Source of the DNA: Deltaproteobacteria bacterium
GTDB lineage: Bacteria > Myxococcota_A > UBA9160 > UBA6930
Reading direction: 5' to 3'
Length of the DNA stretch: 64,000 bases
NCBI GenBank assembly: GCA_029261815.1
Contig: JAJDAQ010000061.1
Span: 1 to 64,000, forward strand
The translations under genes and the position numbers were made by a program. Positions 53,377 to 62,575 of this stretch are shown piece by piece; positions within the stretch are counted from its first letter, which is position 1; every line of letters starts with the position of its first letter. A model generated the notes under the pieces. The model ran no database searches. It worked only from the letters and a program-made list of their open reading frames with translations, and was not told the origin of the DNA.

Positions 53377-54620
53377 CAGTGCTGGAGGTCGTGCAACTGG
53401 ACCCGTGCCAGGCCCCGCTCGTTGCGGAAGCGGCGGGGACCGGCCATTTCCCGATCATGGTCGGGCTCGAGGCTCGGCGGATCCTTCTCCGGATCCTCGA
53501 AGCGGCGCAAGATGTCGTACTTCGTGCTGCGCTCCACCGGCGTCCGGCCCATCTCGCGGATCAGACGGCGCATTTCTTCAGCGGGAAGATTCTCTCCATG
53601 GTCGGCGCCACTCTCGCGCGAGATCGACTCTTCCATCAGTGTGCCACCCATGTCGTTGGCTCCGGACTGAAGCGCCAGTTGTGCCACCTTGGGACCCATC
53701 TTCACCCATGACATCTGGATGTTCTGGATGTGCGGGCGCAGCATCAGCCGCGACAGCGCGATCAGCTTCAGGTCATCGGCCGCTGATGGACCGTGCCCCT
53801 CGATGTTCACGTGACCCAGCGCGTTCTTCTCGTGAATGAAGCCCAACGGCACGAACTCGGTGAAGCCTCCGGTCTCCTTCTGGATCTCCCGGATCAACTC
53901 GAGATGTGAAACGATATGCCGAGGCTTCTCGATGTGGCCGTACATGATCGTGGCCGTCGAACGCAGGCCAATTTCGTGCGCTGCAGAGATGATCTCGCGC
54001 CAGCGAGCCGTCATCAGCTTGTTGGGCGCCAAGATGCCGCGGATCTCGTCGTCCAGGATCTCCGCCGCGGTACCCGGCATCGTTCCCAATCCGGCCTCAA
54101 CGAACGAACGCAGCATCTCATCGAGCGCCATCCCACTCTTCGCGTGCGCATGGTCCATCTCTTCGGGCGAGTACGCGTGGATATGCAGGTTCGGGAACTC
54201 GGCCTTGATGCCGAGAAGCAGATTCCGATAGTCGTCGAAGTTCTTCTGCGGGTCGATCCCGCCCTGCATGCAGATCTCGGTCGCTCCGCGGGCGACCGCA
54301 TCTCGACACTTCTCGAGGATCTGATCGATGGTCCGATCGTAGGCGTCCTCTTCTTCGCGATGCCGCGCGAAGCCACAGAAAGAGCATCCTACATAACAAA
54401 CGTTCGTGAAATTGACGTTTCGGCAGACAACGAAAGAGACGTCGTCGCCCTTGTCTTCGGACCGCGCGACATCGGCAGCGCGCAGGAACGCCTGGAAGTC
54501 AGGGCCCTCGGTCGCCAACAGCCGCAAACCATCATCGTGGCCGAGTTCACGCCCCTCGAGTGCGCGATCGAGGATTTCCGCCACACCCCTCGAAACATCC
54601 GCGTAGAGCTTCTCCAACAT
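53376..54620 (-). CDS. cofH: FO synthase subunit 2
   Basis: Radical-SAM enzyme that joins tyrosine-derived 4-hydroxybenzyl to 5-amino-6-ribitylaminouracil, the first half of FO (F420 chromophore) synthesis. The 414-residue protein has C-x3-C-x2-C in CYVGCSFC, the MQGGIDP motif and the CofH-type C-terminus. ATG 54620 shares a base with the cofG stop (TGATG) and has GGAGG upstream. MqnC/MqnE (menaquinone) are related, but pairing with cofG makes CofH the better call. Confidence 0.9.
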   Translation of the reverse strand: MLEKLYADVSRGVAEILDRALEGRELGHDDGLRLLATEGPDFQAFLRAADVARSEDKGDDVSFVVCRNVNFTNVCYVGCSFCGFARHREEEDAYDRTIDQILEKCRDAVARGATEICMQGGIDPQKNFDDYRNLLLGIKAEFPNLHIHAYSPEEMDHAHAKSGMALDEMLRSFVEAGLGTMPGTAAEILDDEIRGILAPNKLMTARWREIISAAHEIGLRSTATIMYGHIEKPRHIVSHLELIREIQKETGGFTEFVPLGFIHEKNALGHVNIEGHGPSAADDLKLIALSRLMLRPHIQNIQMSWVKMGPKVAQLALQSGANDMGGTLMEESISRESGADHGENLPAEEMRRLIREMGRTPVERSTKYDILRRFEDPEKDPPSLEPDHDREMAGPRRFRNERGLARVQLHDLQH

Positions 54621-55822
54621 CAAGCCGCCTCCAGGCCGCCGCGGGGCAGCGCATAGCCTCGGTCGTCCACGAATGTTTGTGTGCGTTCCAGCATGTCCCC
54701 AGCGAAGAACTCGGGCCGTCCCAGGTGCCGCGGATAGACAGGGAGCCGCTCGACAAGCCTTTGGCCCGCGGCCTCGGTGCGGTCGCGAAGGTCCCGCAGC
54801 GTCGGCCAGGGCGCCTCGGGGTTGATGAAGTCGAGGGTCACCGGCGAGACACCGCCCCAGTCGCCAACTCCGGCATGCAACAACTCTTCGAGGAGACCGG
54901 GCGCCAGGTTCGGCGGCGCCTGCAATTGGATGCGATGGCCTAGCACCAACCGGGACAGCGCGATCCAACCGGCCACTTCGCTGTCAGGCAGCGCCGCGGC
55001 CCAACGCATTCGCGTCCCCGGCTTTGGGTGGAAGGGCTGGATGATGGCCTCCTGGATGTGATCGAACCGGTCATCCAGGTCGCGAATGGCATAGAGCGTA
55101 TCGACCCGGTCAGCCTCGTCCTCGCCGATTCCGATGAGCATCCCGGTCGTGAACGGAATCTTGAGCTCGCCCGCTTCTTCGTGCATCCGCAGGCGCACCT
55201 TCGGATCCTTGTCCGGGGCGTACTGGTGGGCCTGTCCCTTGCCGCGCAGTTTCGGGCTCGTGCTCTCGAGCATGAGTCCCATCGATGCGTTGACGGGCTT
55301 CAGTGCCTCCATCTCGGGGACCGTGAGGATTCCGGCGTTGGTATGCGGGAGCAGGCCACCCGCGACACCGACCTTGCAGCCTTCGACCAGGTACTCGGCC
55401 GTGCTGCGGAAGCCTTCGCCGGTCAGCCATTCCTTGTAGGCGCGGTAGGCAATCTCGGGCTTGTCGCCCAGGCAGAAGAGAGCCTCGATGCACCCGGTGC
55501 GGTCACCGCCTGAGATGAGTTCTGCCACTTCATCCAGCGTGTAGGTCTTCGCTTCGGCCGAGTCGGGTTGCTTGGCGAACGTGCAGTAGGAACAGCGATC
55601 TCGGCACAGGTTGGTCAGCGGAACGAAGACGTTTCGCGAAACCGTCACCACGTCACCGCAGGCGATCCGCTTGCTCTCGGCCGCGGCGGCCATGACCGCG
55701 GCCCGGATCGATGCGTCTCCCAAGCGCGTGGCAAGCCACTCGGCGTCGGCGCGGTCGAGCCGGCCGGCCTCGGGGGCGTCGCGTAGAGCGCGCTCAGCGT
55801 GGGAGAGGTCGTGGGTAGTCAC
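54620..55822 (-). CDS. cofG: FO synthase subunit 1
   Basis: Radical-SAM 7,8-didemethyl-8-hydroxy-5-deazariboflavin synthase, completing the deazaflavin ring. The 400-residue protein contains C-x3-C-x2-C in CRDRCSYC, the SGGDRTGCIEALFCLGDKPE region and GVGDWGGVSPVTLDFINPE, typical of CofG. GTG 55822 begins TTHDLSHAE. It lies 34 bases after the cysteine synthase on the same strand. Other F420 genes (cofC, cofD, cofE) are not in the window. Confidence 0.92.
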   Translation of the reverse strand: MTTHDLSHAERALRDAPEAGRLDRADAEWLATRLGDASIRAAVMAAAAESKRIACGDVVTVSRNVFVPLTNLCRDRCSYCTFAKQPDSAEAKTYTLDEVAELISGGDRTGCIEALFCLGDKPEIAYRAYKEWLTGEGFRSTAEYLVEGCKVGVAGGLLPHTNAGILTVPEMEALKPVNASMGLMLESTSPKLRGKGQAHQYAPDKDPKVRLRMHEEAGELKIPFTTGMLIGIGEDEADRVDTLYAIRDLDDRFDHIQEAIIQPFHPKPGTRMRWAAALPDSEVAGWIALSRLVLGHRIQLQAPPNLAPGLLEELLHAGVGDWGGVSPVTLDFINPEAPWPTLRDLRDRTEAAGQRLVERLPVYPRHLGRPEFFAGDMLERTQTFVDDRGYALPRGGLEAA

Positions 55823-55856
55823 GGGAGGGGGCCTCGGGGCGCGAGGTGGGAAAAGC

Positions 55857-56861
55857 CTACTCCAGCCAGGAGGGGCTGGGCAGTCCCTTCTCCTTCAAGA
55901 ACGCCGGGTTCCAGAGCTTTGCCATGTAGCGGTTGCCCCAGTCGCACAGGACCGTGACCACCGTATGGCCCGGTCCCAGCTCCTTTGCGAGGCGCACGGC
56001 ACCGGCAACATTGATTCCCGAGGAGCCGCCCAGGCACAGCCCCTCTTCCTTCATCAGGTCGAAGACGTAGGGCAAGGCCTCGGTGTCGGGGATCGCGAAA
56101 GCATCGTCGAACAGCCCACCCTCGATATTTCCGGTCACGCGTCCCTGGCCGATGCCCTCGGTGATCGAGCCGCCCTCGGTCCGCTTCAGCTCGCCGTCCC
56201 GGATCCAGTGGTACATGCAGGCGCCGAGCGGGTCAGCGGCGGCGACCCGAATCCCCGGGTTCTTCGACTTCAGGAACTCGGAAACACCCGACAGCGTGCC
56301 GCCAGTCCCGATCGCGCAGCTGAAACCATCGACCTTTCCTGCAGTCTCTTCCCAGATCTCGGGGCCCGTCGAGCGAACGTGGGCGTTGCGATTGGACAGG
56401 TTGTCCCACTGATTGGCATAGAGGACGCCATTCGGCTCGCTCTTGGCCAATTCCTTCGCATAACGTTCCGCTTGCTTCACATAGTGGTTGTCATCCGCCA
56501 GCGGGACAGCAGGGACCGCGCGGAGTTCGGCACCGAGCAGGCGCAGCATGTCCTTTTTTTCCTGGGACTGGGTGTCGGGCATGAAGATGACGGTCTTGTA
56601 GCCGCGCGCGTTCGCAACGCACGCGAGGCCGATCCCCGTGTTGCCGGCGGTTCCTTCGACGATCGTTCCCCCTGGTTTCAAATCTCCCCGCTCTTCCGCG
56701 TCGAGAATCATGTAGAGCGCCGCTCGGTCCTTGACGGAGCCGCCAGGGTTCAAGAACTCGGCCTTGCCCAGGATCTCGCAGCCCGTCATTTCGGACGCCT
56801 TTCGCAGCCTGATCAGCGGGGTATTGCCGACGGTTTCGGCGAAGCCTTCGCGTATGGTCAT
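55857..56861 (-). CDS. Cysteine synthase (PLP-dependent)
   Basis: A 334-residue fold-type II PLP enzyme that would make cysteine from O-acetylserine and sulfide. The PLP lysine is in NPGGSVKDRAA, the substrate loop is EGTAGNTGIG and the phosphate-binding loop is GTGGTLSG. ATG 56861 has GAGGAGA upstream and overlaps the DUF4202 stop. The gene sits three genes after sulfite reductase, so sulfide would be passed straight to cysteine. A cystathionine beta-synthase role is less likely in this setting. Confidence 0.92.
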   Translation of the reverse strand: MTIREGFAETVGNTPLIRLRKASEMTGCEILGKAEFLNPGGSVKDRAALYMILDAEERGDLKPGGTIVEGTAGNTGIGLACVANARGYKTVIFMPDTQSQEKKDMLRLLGAELRAVPAVPLADDNHYVKQAERYAKELAKSEPNGVLYANQWDNLSNRNAHVRSTGPEIWEETAGKVDGFSCAIGTGGTLSGVSEFLKSKNPGIRVAAADPLGACMYHWIRDGELKRTEGGSITEGIGQGRVTGNIEGGLFDDAFAIPDTEALPYVFDLMKEEGLCLGGSSGINVAGAVRLAKELGPGHTVVTVLCDWGNRYMAKLWNPAFLKEKGLPSPSWLE

Positions 56862-57460
56862 CGATTCTCCTCTGCGACGCTGTCCGCCGCACGCTCCAGA
56901 AGCGCTCGGCCGTGCGGATCGAGCGGGAGCCCAACCGCGAGGTCGATCGCCTCGGCACTCATCTTCTTCATGCTCTTTCTCAGGACGTCGACCGTGTGAT
57001 CTTCGTCGAGTTGTTCCGCAACGCCTTCGAGTTGTGTCTCGAGGAACACGAGGCAAAGGGCATCCTCGAATGCCTGCGCCTCGGCGTCGCGGCCGAGGCC
57101 TCGCTTCATCACCAGGTCCCGAACCCGTACGATCTCGTCTTCGGGCCACGCCTGCTGCGCAAGGATCTCACCGACCGTGTCCGCATGGACCTTCTGCAGC
57201 GCTTTCCGCCAGACCAGGTAGCCCTTTCGCCCCGCCGGATGGTCCGCCCGCGGAATCGTCCAGCGCTTGATGTGGTGCGCGCGGGCCGCGACGAGCAGGG
57301 CGTCCGAAGGTTCAGCCACGAGCCGCGGGATCCAGGCGGTCGCCATCTCTGCGTGCGCCTGTTCCTTGGGACGTCTCTCGCCGCGCACGAAGAGCGTGTG
57401 CGGATCTTCCGCGTTCACGGCATCGATCGCCGCGTGCGCGCGGGCAACTCGGTCGCCCAT
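56858..57460 (-). CDS. DUF4202 protein
   Basis: A 200-residue helical protein with conserved histidines (ARAHHIKRW, RADHPAGRKGYL), matching the DUF4202 family, which is often found with assimilatory sulfite reductases. An HD-like metal site is possible. ATG 57460 follows the rhodanese stop by one base; the stop overlaps the cysteine synthase start (ATGA). The biochemical role is unknown. Confidence 0.8.
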   Translation of the reverse strand: MGDRVARAHAAIDAVNAEDPHTLFVRGERRPKEQAHAEMATAWIPRLVAEPSDALLVAARAHHIKRWTIPRADHPAGRKGYLVWRKALQKVHADTVGEILAQQAWPEDEIVRVRDLVMKRGLGRDAEAQAFEDALCLVFLETQLEGVAEQLDEDHTVDVLRKSMKKMSAEAIDLAVGLPLDPHGRALLERAADSVAEENR

Positions 57461-57461
57461 C

Positions 57462-58373
57462 TCAGTAGCGCGGAAGGCTCGGGTCGATGCGGTCGATCCA
57501 GGCGAGGATGCCGCCGCGCAGATTCCAGGCGTTCTCGAACCCGGCCTTGCGAAGATCCTTTACCGCCTGCGCACCGCGGCCACCGGCCTTGCAGTGAACG
57601 ACGATGTGCGAGGACGCGTCGAGCTCGCCGCGCGCCTCGCCCAAGGTCCCCAACGGAATCAGATCGCCGCCCAGGTTCACCGTGTCGAACTCACCTTGCT
57701 CGCGCACGTCGATCAGCCGGACGTCCTTTCCCGAATCGCGCATCTCCTTCAGCTCTTCGGCCGTGATGTCCCATTCGCTCTGCGGCGCCGCGTACGGAAT
57801 CCGTAGCTTCGCCACCGCCGGAAGCTTGGCCATCACCGCTTCAAGATCGGCTGCCGCTGGCAAGACCACCGAGAAGGCGACAGGAGCGCGTTCGTCCCCT
57901 GCGTTCGCACGCGCCACTGTTGCTCCGGCGCCGAACGCTTCGTCGAGTACCGGCTGGAGTTCGGCCAGGACGGCATCCGCACCATCGGCCGTGTTCGCCG
58001 AGCGCAGCCGGTCTGCAACGATGATGTCGAAACGAGCGAGATCAAAGTCCAACTCAAGCGTTCCGTCATCGGTGATTGCACGAACGGCGCCGAGCGCGAT
58101 GCGCAACGTGTCGCGAAGTTGATCGGCGGCAGATACGTCGCCTTGCCGCTTTCGCGTTGTCGTGAGGCCCTCGTCGTTGAGGCTGTAGTCGACATCGTGG
58201 CCCACCAGGAGCACACCCGGGCCGTTCGGCACGTGGAGATAGTCCGCCACGTCGATCAGCAGGCCCTCGAGGAGCGCCTGCTGCATGCAGCGATGAAAGA
58301 CGGGGATTGCGCCGGCGAGGTCACCGGAGGCGTTCGTAGCGGGAATCTTGACAGCAAGTCGAATCGGATTCAT
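57462..58373 (-). CDS. Rhodanese protein with an N-terminal extra domain
   Basis: A 303-residue protein. The C-terminal rhodanese domain (about 200-303) has the active-site loop HCKAGGRGAQAV with the cysteine and the LIDVREQGEFD motif. The N-terminal 190 residues (KIPATNASGDLAGAIPVFHR) form a domain I do not recognise. Rhodaneses carry sulfane sulfur and may hand it to the reductase or synthase in this operon. ATG 58373 has GAGG upstream, 7 bases after the sulfite reductase stop; GTG 58388 is a longer option. Confidence 0.82.
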   Translation of the reverse strand: MNPIRLAVKIPATNASGDLAGAIPVFHRCMQQALLEGLLIDVADYLHVPNGPGVLLVGHDVDYSLNDEGLTTTRKRQGDVSAADQLRDTLRIALGAVRAITDDGTLELDFDLARFDIIVADRLRSANTADGADAVLAELQPVLDEAFGAGATVARANAGDERAPVAFSVVLPAAADLEAVMAKLPAVAKLRIPYAAPQSEWDITAEELKEMRDSGKDVRLIDVREQGEFDTVNLGGDLIPLGTLGEARGELDASSHIVVHCKAGGRGAQAVKDLRKAGFENAWNLRGGILAWIDRIDPSLPRY

Positions 58374-58380
58374 GGGAGCC

Positions 58381-60645
58381 TCAGGCACCAGGGGCCGTGG
58401 GAACTTCGAGCGCAGCCTGCTCCGCCGCGATCCGGGCTTCGCAGCCGTGTGCGGCTTCGATGAAGAGCTGCGCTTCTTCCACGCGGCGCGAAGCGGCGTC
58501 GCGCTCGCCCGAAGGCGCTACCTCAGCGAAGCGTTCGAGCAGGTACTGACCGAACTTGCCCTTCGCGAAGCGATCGAAGAAACGCTCGTTGTCGAAGAAT
58601 CGGGTCTTCCATTCGGTCACGATGTCCTCGGGATCCTCGGTGACATCGATGTGTTCGAGCCGTACCAACGCCCGCGCCGCCGAAAGCATCGATCGATATG
58701 CCTGATCCTCAGCACTCTCGAAGTCGCCCTCTTCCAGGGAGCACTGTGCATCGAAGACCTGTGACTCGGCCTTCATCACCTCGATCCCGAACAGGCTCAC
58801 GACTTCACCGGCACACTCGCCGATTCCGAGGTCACCAATGGTGAACTCGCGCGCGTCGCCCCAGTCTGCATAGAACGACGGGTCCTGATCGTAGGCCGGG
58901 ACCTTCATGAAGGGCTGGATGATGCCGCGTACGTTGCGCTTCCCGAGACGACCGATCCACTGCTGGAACGTCTCGCCCTTCTCGCGGCCCTGCACATAAC
59001 CATCGGTCAGAGCATCGACCACATCGGGCGCGGCCTTGCTCGGGACCGACCCCATCGCCATGCCGTACTGTGCAGCATTGTCATGCGACTGGCCGCCCAG
59101 GATCACCTGGAAGTGCGGAACGCGACGGCCGTCGATGCCGCGTGAGTTTCCGTAGAACCCGATGTCGGCGATGTGGTGCTGCCCACAACTGTTGAAGCAG
59201 CCCGAAATCTTGATCCGCATGTTCTTGACGGCCGTGTCGAGCGAGGCGGACTTCGTTGCAAGGCGCGTGCGGAGTTCGCCCGCGAGCCCGCGGCTGGCAG
59301 CGATGCCGAGCTTGCAGGTATCCGTGCCCGGGCACGAGGTCACGTCGACGATGGTGCCGGCGCCAGGAATCGCGAGACCCACGGCATCCAGCGCCGAGAA
59401 CAAGGCCGGGAGATCCGCCTCCGAAACGAAGCGCAGCAGCATGTTCTGCTCGACGCTGGTGCGAATGTTGTCGCCAACGAATTCGCGCGCGATGTCCGAC
59501 AGTGCACGCGCCTGAGCCGACGTGAGGTCGCCGAGCGGCAGGTTGATCGTGACGACCGAATAGCCTTCCTGCGCCTGGGCTCGAACGTTGGTCTCGAACC
59601 ACTCGTCGAAGCCCTGCGGCTTCGCACCACCGTTCAGTCGCTCCGGCGGACGCGTTGCCGGACCGCCGGTCACTGCGAGATCATCGAGAAAGGCCGTGTG
59701 CCTCGGGTCGGGCGGCACCGTCTTGATTTCTTCGACCACGAGACGCTTGAACTCTTCGATCCCGAGTTCGGCGATCAGGAACTTGATGCGAGCGCGATTC
59801 CGATTCTTCTTCTCGCCGAGACGCGCAAAGACGCGAGCCACCGCCTGGATCTCGACCAGGAACTCTTCGACCGGCGTGAATTCGGAGAGCACGTGCGCCT
59901 GGTGGGGGACTGCGCCGAGTCCACCGCCAACGACGACCTTGAAGCCCCGGCGACCGTCCTTCACGCGAGCGATGAAGCCGGCGTCGTGAAGCTGGACCAG
60001 TCCGCAGGCTTCCTGCTCGCAGCCCGAGAATGCGGGCTTGAACTTCCGTCCAAAGTCCTGCACGTCGGGGTGGCCCAGCAGGAACGTCATCAACGCCTGT
60101 GCGTAAGGCGAAACGTCGAAGCCTTCCGTGTTGCAGACGCCAGCGAGCGGGCACGCCGTGACGTTCCGGACCGAGTTGCCGCAGGCTTCGCGGGTGGTGA
60201 TCCCGACAGCGGCCAACCGGCGCATCAGGTCCGGTGTGTCTTCGATGTGGACGTAGTGGAACTGATAGTCCTGCCGCGTAGTGACGTGCAGAATCTCGTC
60301 CGAGTACTCCTCCGCCACGTCGGCCATGACGTCGAGTTGCTCCGGAGAGACGCCGCCGTAGGGCACCTTGATCCGCACCATTCCGGGTGCGTCCCACACG
60401 GTCTCGGGCCCCTTCGTCGGGACATCGGCGAATGGCAGTTCGCGTGTCGCGAAGCCGTCATAGCGCTGGCCATTGTCGTAGCGCTGGCCGTAGACACCAC
60501 GTCGTAGCCGGGTCTCGGCGAACGCCTTGTCGCTGAGCTTGCCCTGTTTGCGCAGCTCCACCTGGGCCTCGAACTGATCGATCTCTTCGACCCAGTCGGG
60601 ATCCGTGGTGGAACTGAGCGTGTCCTTCCAGGTGGTTGCGGACAT
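58381..60645 (-). CDS. Siroheme sulfite (or nitrite) reductase
   Basis: A 754-residue assimilatory reductase with a duplicated ferredoxin-like/nitrite-sulfite reductase fold. The siroheme-[4Fe-4S] cysteines are C-x5-C (SCPGTDTC, about 436-442) and C-x3-C (GCFNSC, about 481-485). Residues beyond about 600 form an extra helical tail (EEGDFESAEDQAYRSMLSAA...). Neighbouring rhodanese and cysteine synthase make sulfite the likely substrate. ATG 60645 has AGG 7 nt upstream; ATG 60657 adds four residues without a ribosome site. It is the first gene of the long leftward operon. Confidence 0.9.
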   Translation of the reverse strand: MSATTWKDTLSSTTDPDWVEEIDQFEAQVELRKQGKLSDKAFAETRLRRGVYGQRYDNGQRYDGFATRELPFADVPTKGPETVWDAPGMVRIKVPYGGVSPEQLDVMADVAEEYSDEILHVTTRQDYQFHYVHIEDTPDLMRRLAAVGITTREACGNSVRNVTACPLAGVCNTEGFDVSPYAQALMTFLLGHPDVQDFGRKFKPAFSGCEQEACGLVQLHDAGFIARVKDGRRGFKVVVGGGLGAVPHQAHVLSEFTPVEEFLVEIQAVARVFARLGEKKNRNRARIKFLIAELGIEEFKRLVVEEIKTVPPDPRHTAFLDDLAVTGGPATRPPERLNGGAKPQGFDEWFETNVRAQAQEGYSVVTINLPLGDLTSAQARALSDIAREFVGDNIRTSVEQNMLLRFVSEADLPALFSALDAVGLAIPGAGTIVDVTSCPGTDTCKLGIAASRGLAGELRTRLATKSASLDTAVKNMRIKISGCFNSCGQHHIADIGFYGNSRGIDGRRVPHFQVILGGQSHDNAAQYGMAMGSVPSKAAPDVVDALTDGYVQGREKGETFQQWIGRLGKRNVRGIIQPFMKVPAYDQDPSFYADWGDAREFTIGDLGIGECAGEVVSLFGIEVMKAESQVFDAQCSLEEGDFESAEDQAYRSMLSAARALVRLEHIDVTEDPEDIVTEWKTRFFDNERFFDRFAKGKFGQYLLERFAEVAPSGERDAASRRVEEAQLFIEAAHGCEARIAAEQAALEVPTAPGA

Positions 60646-60751
60646 CGAAAACCTCATCGCTTGGCGATCGCGGATGCGAACGGGTCGGGCGCAGACAGGA
60701 AATTGGGGGAGATCGCGTCAGCCGGGCGCGGCGGGGACGCGAGAGCGGCGG

Positions 60752-60780
60752 ATCATAGCAATGGCCCCTTGAGATGCCGA
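60752..60780 (-). promoter_or_regulatory. Promoter of the sulfur-F420 operon
   Basis: On the minus strand TCGGCA (60780-60775), a 17-bp spacer and TATGAT (60757-60752). Start near 60745 leaves a leader of about 100 nt. A GGTA-N5-TACC inverted repeat (about 60804-60816) lies just upstream and may bind a regulator (inferred). Confidence 0.5.
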
Positions 60781-60942
60781 CTCCAAGGGTGCGGATTCGT
60801 TGAGGTATTTCCTACCAATGCGGTGTGGATTTTCCCCACGGGGCATCTCGTGGGATTTCCTTGAGGTTCCGCCGCTGTGCACCAAGAAGCATCAAGCCTG
60901 CGTACCCAAAAGCCGATGAACTGCAGGGGGAGAAGGACCCAC

Positions 60943-62532
60943 ATGTCCCGAGGGATCTGGAGAACTCTGCGACCGCGCGGGATGGCATTCCGTGTGGGCA
61001 TTCTGGTGTTGGCGAGCACGCTCGCCACGTCGGCCGCGATCTCCTGGGTCAGTGTCGGCTCACTCGAAGGATTCCTTCGCAGCCGGATCGACCAGAACTT
61101 CCCCGAGTTGCTCGAGTCGTCGCACGGCCGCCTCGACCTCTGGTATCGGCAACGTGTCCTCGACTTCGAAGTCTTCTCGCGGAGTGAGATCGTCAGCGCC
61201 GCGCAGCACAGTCGCCCGAACTCTGTTTCCGAAGTCACTCGCTACCTCGAGTTCCTGTTGGCGAGCTTCCCGCAGTATGAAGGCCTCCTCATCACGGGGG
61301 CTGACAACGAAACCTGGATTTCTGTCGGCGCACACCCCGAACTTCCGGGTTCCGTCGTCGCGGAACTCGCCCGCGTCGACGGACCGACGGTCACCGGCCT
61401 CCATGATTTCGGCGGGAGCCGCAAGCAGGTGGTTGCTGTTCCGCTCGATGAGGGGCCGCACAAACACTTGCTCGTGGGCATTGTCCCGCTCGCGGCTCTG
61501 GCTGAACCGATCCTTGCGCCGGATCTATTCGACTCGATGGTCGGCATGATCGATGCGTCGGGGGCCCTCGTCGCCGGCGAAATTCCGGTGCGAAGCCTTG
61601 CGGGCGTTCCACTCACTGACGGCGTTCAGGTACTCGACGATGGCACCGGCGGGCAGTTCGTGATCGCGGCGCGACCGCTTGGCCGGTTCAACTGGCAGCT
61701 AGTCGTGTCCCAGGATTACGGGACAGCATTTGCTCCCGTCCAGGAAACCGTCGATCGCACCCTCGTCACCAATCTCTTCCTCGGACTGATCTCGAGTCTG
61801 CTGGTTCTCGGCCTCGTCGCTTGGCGCATGCAGCCGATCATCCGACTGGTAGAGGGCGCCAAGCGCATCGCTGACGGTGATGACGACGTCCGCGTTTCCG
61901 AGATGGGCACGTTCGACGAAGTGGGCCAGCTGGCGCGGGCATTCAATGAAATGTCCGAGCGCCTCGCTGGTAACCGCCGTGAGTTGGAGACCCGGAACCA
62001 GGAATTGATCTCGGCCAACGAGGTGCTGGAACAGCTTTCGATCACGGACGGCCTGACCAAGCTGCATAACCATCGTCACTTCCAGGATCAGTTTGCCAAG
62101 GAAGCCAAGCGCACCGAACGCAACGGCGACCCGATGTGCTTGATCCTGATCGACATCGACGACTTCAAGAAGCTGAACGACCGGCTCGGCCATTCCGCCG
62201 GAGACCGCGTTCTCGAAGGCGTGGCGCAGGTAATGAACTCGCTCACCCGCGAGACCGACTACCTCGCTCGTTATGGCGGCGAAGAGTTCGCCATGATCCT
62301 GCCCAAGACCGACCTGGAAGGCGCGATCTCGCTGGCCGAGAAGATGCGCCTTGGCATCTCGCGGCTGGAAGTCCCGGTCACCGGCGGCGACGGCTGGGTC
62401 CAGGTCACGGCATCCTTCGGCGTGAGTCGCTATCGCGAGTCGACGTTCGTGACTTTCGAGGCTGCGGACAAGGCGCTCTACGAAGCCAAGGGTTCCGGCA
62501 AGGACTGCGTCATTCCCGCCGGCGAGGACTGA
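60943..62532 (+). CDS. Membrane diguanylate cyclase (sensor-HAMP-GGDEF)
   Basis: A 529-residue c-di-GMP synthase. It has TM1 (about 12-34), a periplasmic Cache-like sensor domain (about 40-270), TM2 (about 280-302), HAMP (about 303-355), a short coiled coil and a C-terminal GGDEF domain. The active-site loop is GGEEF (445-449). An inhibitory I-site RETD sits five residues earlier, so product feedback is expected. GGGGGAGAAGGA upstream fixes ATG 60943. It is divergent from the sulfite reductase operon. The signal sensed is unknown. Confidence 0.92.
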   Translation: MSRGIWRTLRPRGMAFRVGILVLASTLATSAAISWVSVGSLEGFLRSRIDQNFPELLESSHGRLDLWYRQRVLDFEVFSRSEIVSAAQHSRPNSVSEVTRYLEFLLASFPQYEGLLITGADNETWISVGAHPELPGSVVAELARVDGPTVTGLHDFGGSRKQVVAVPLDEGPHKHLLVGIVPLAALAEPILAPDLFDSMVGMIDASGALVAGEIPVRSLAGVPLTDGVQVLDDGTGGQFVIAARPLGRFNWQLVVSQDYGTAFAPVQETVDRTLVTNLFLGLISSLLVLGLVAWRMQPIIRLVEGAKRIADGDDDVRVSEMGTFDEVGQLARAFNEMSERLAGNRRELETRNQELISANEVLEQLSITDGLTKLHNHRHFQDQFAKEAKRTERNGDPMCLILIDIDDFKKLNDRLGHSAGDRVLEGVAQVMNSLTRETDYLARYGGEEFAMILPKTDLEGAISLAEKMRLGISRLEVPVTGGDGWVQVTASFGVSRYRESTFVTFEAADKALYEAKGSGKDCVIPAGED

Positions 62533-62575
62533 GCGCCACGACACCGTCGGGACAGACCCTCGACATCGGCGCTAC

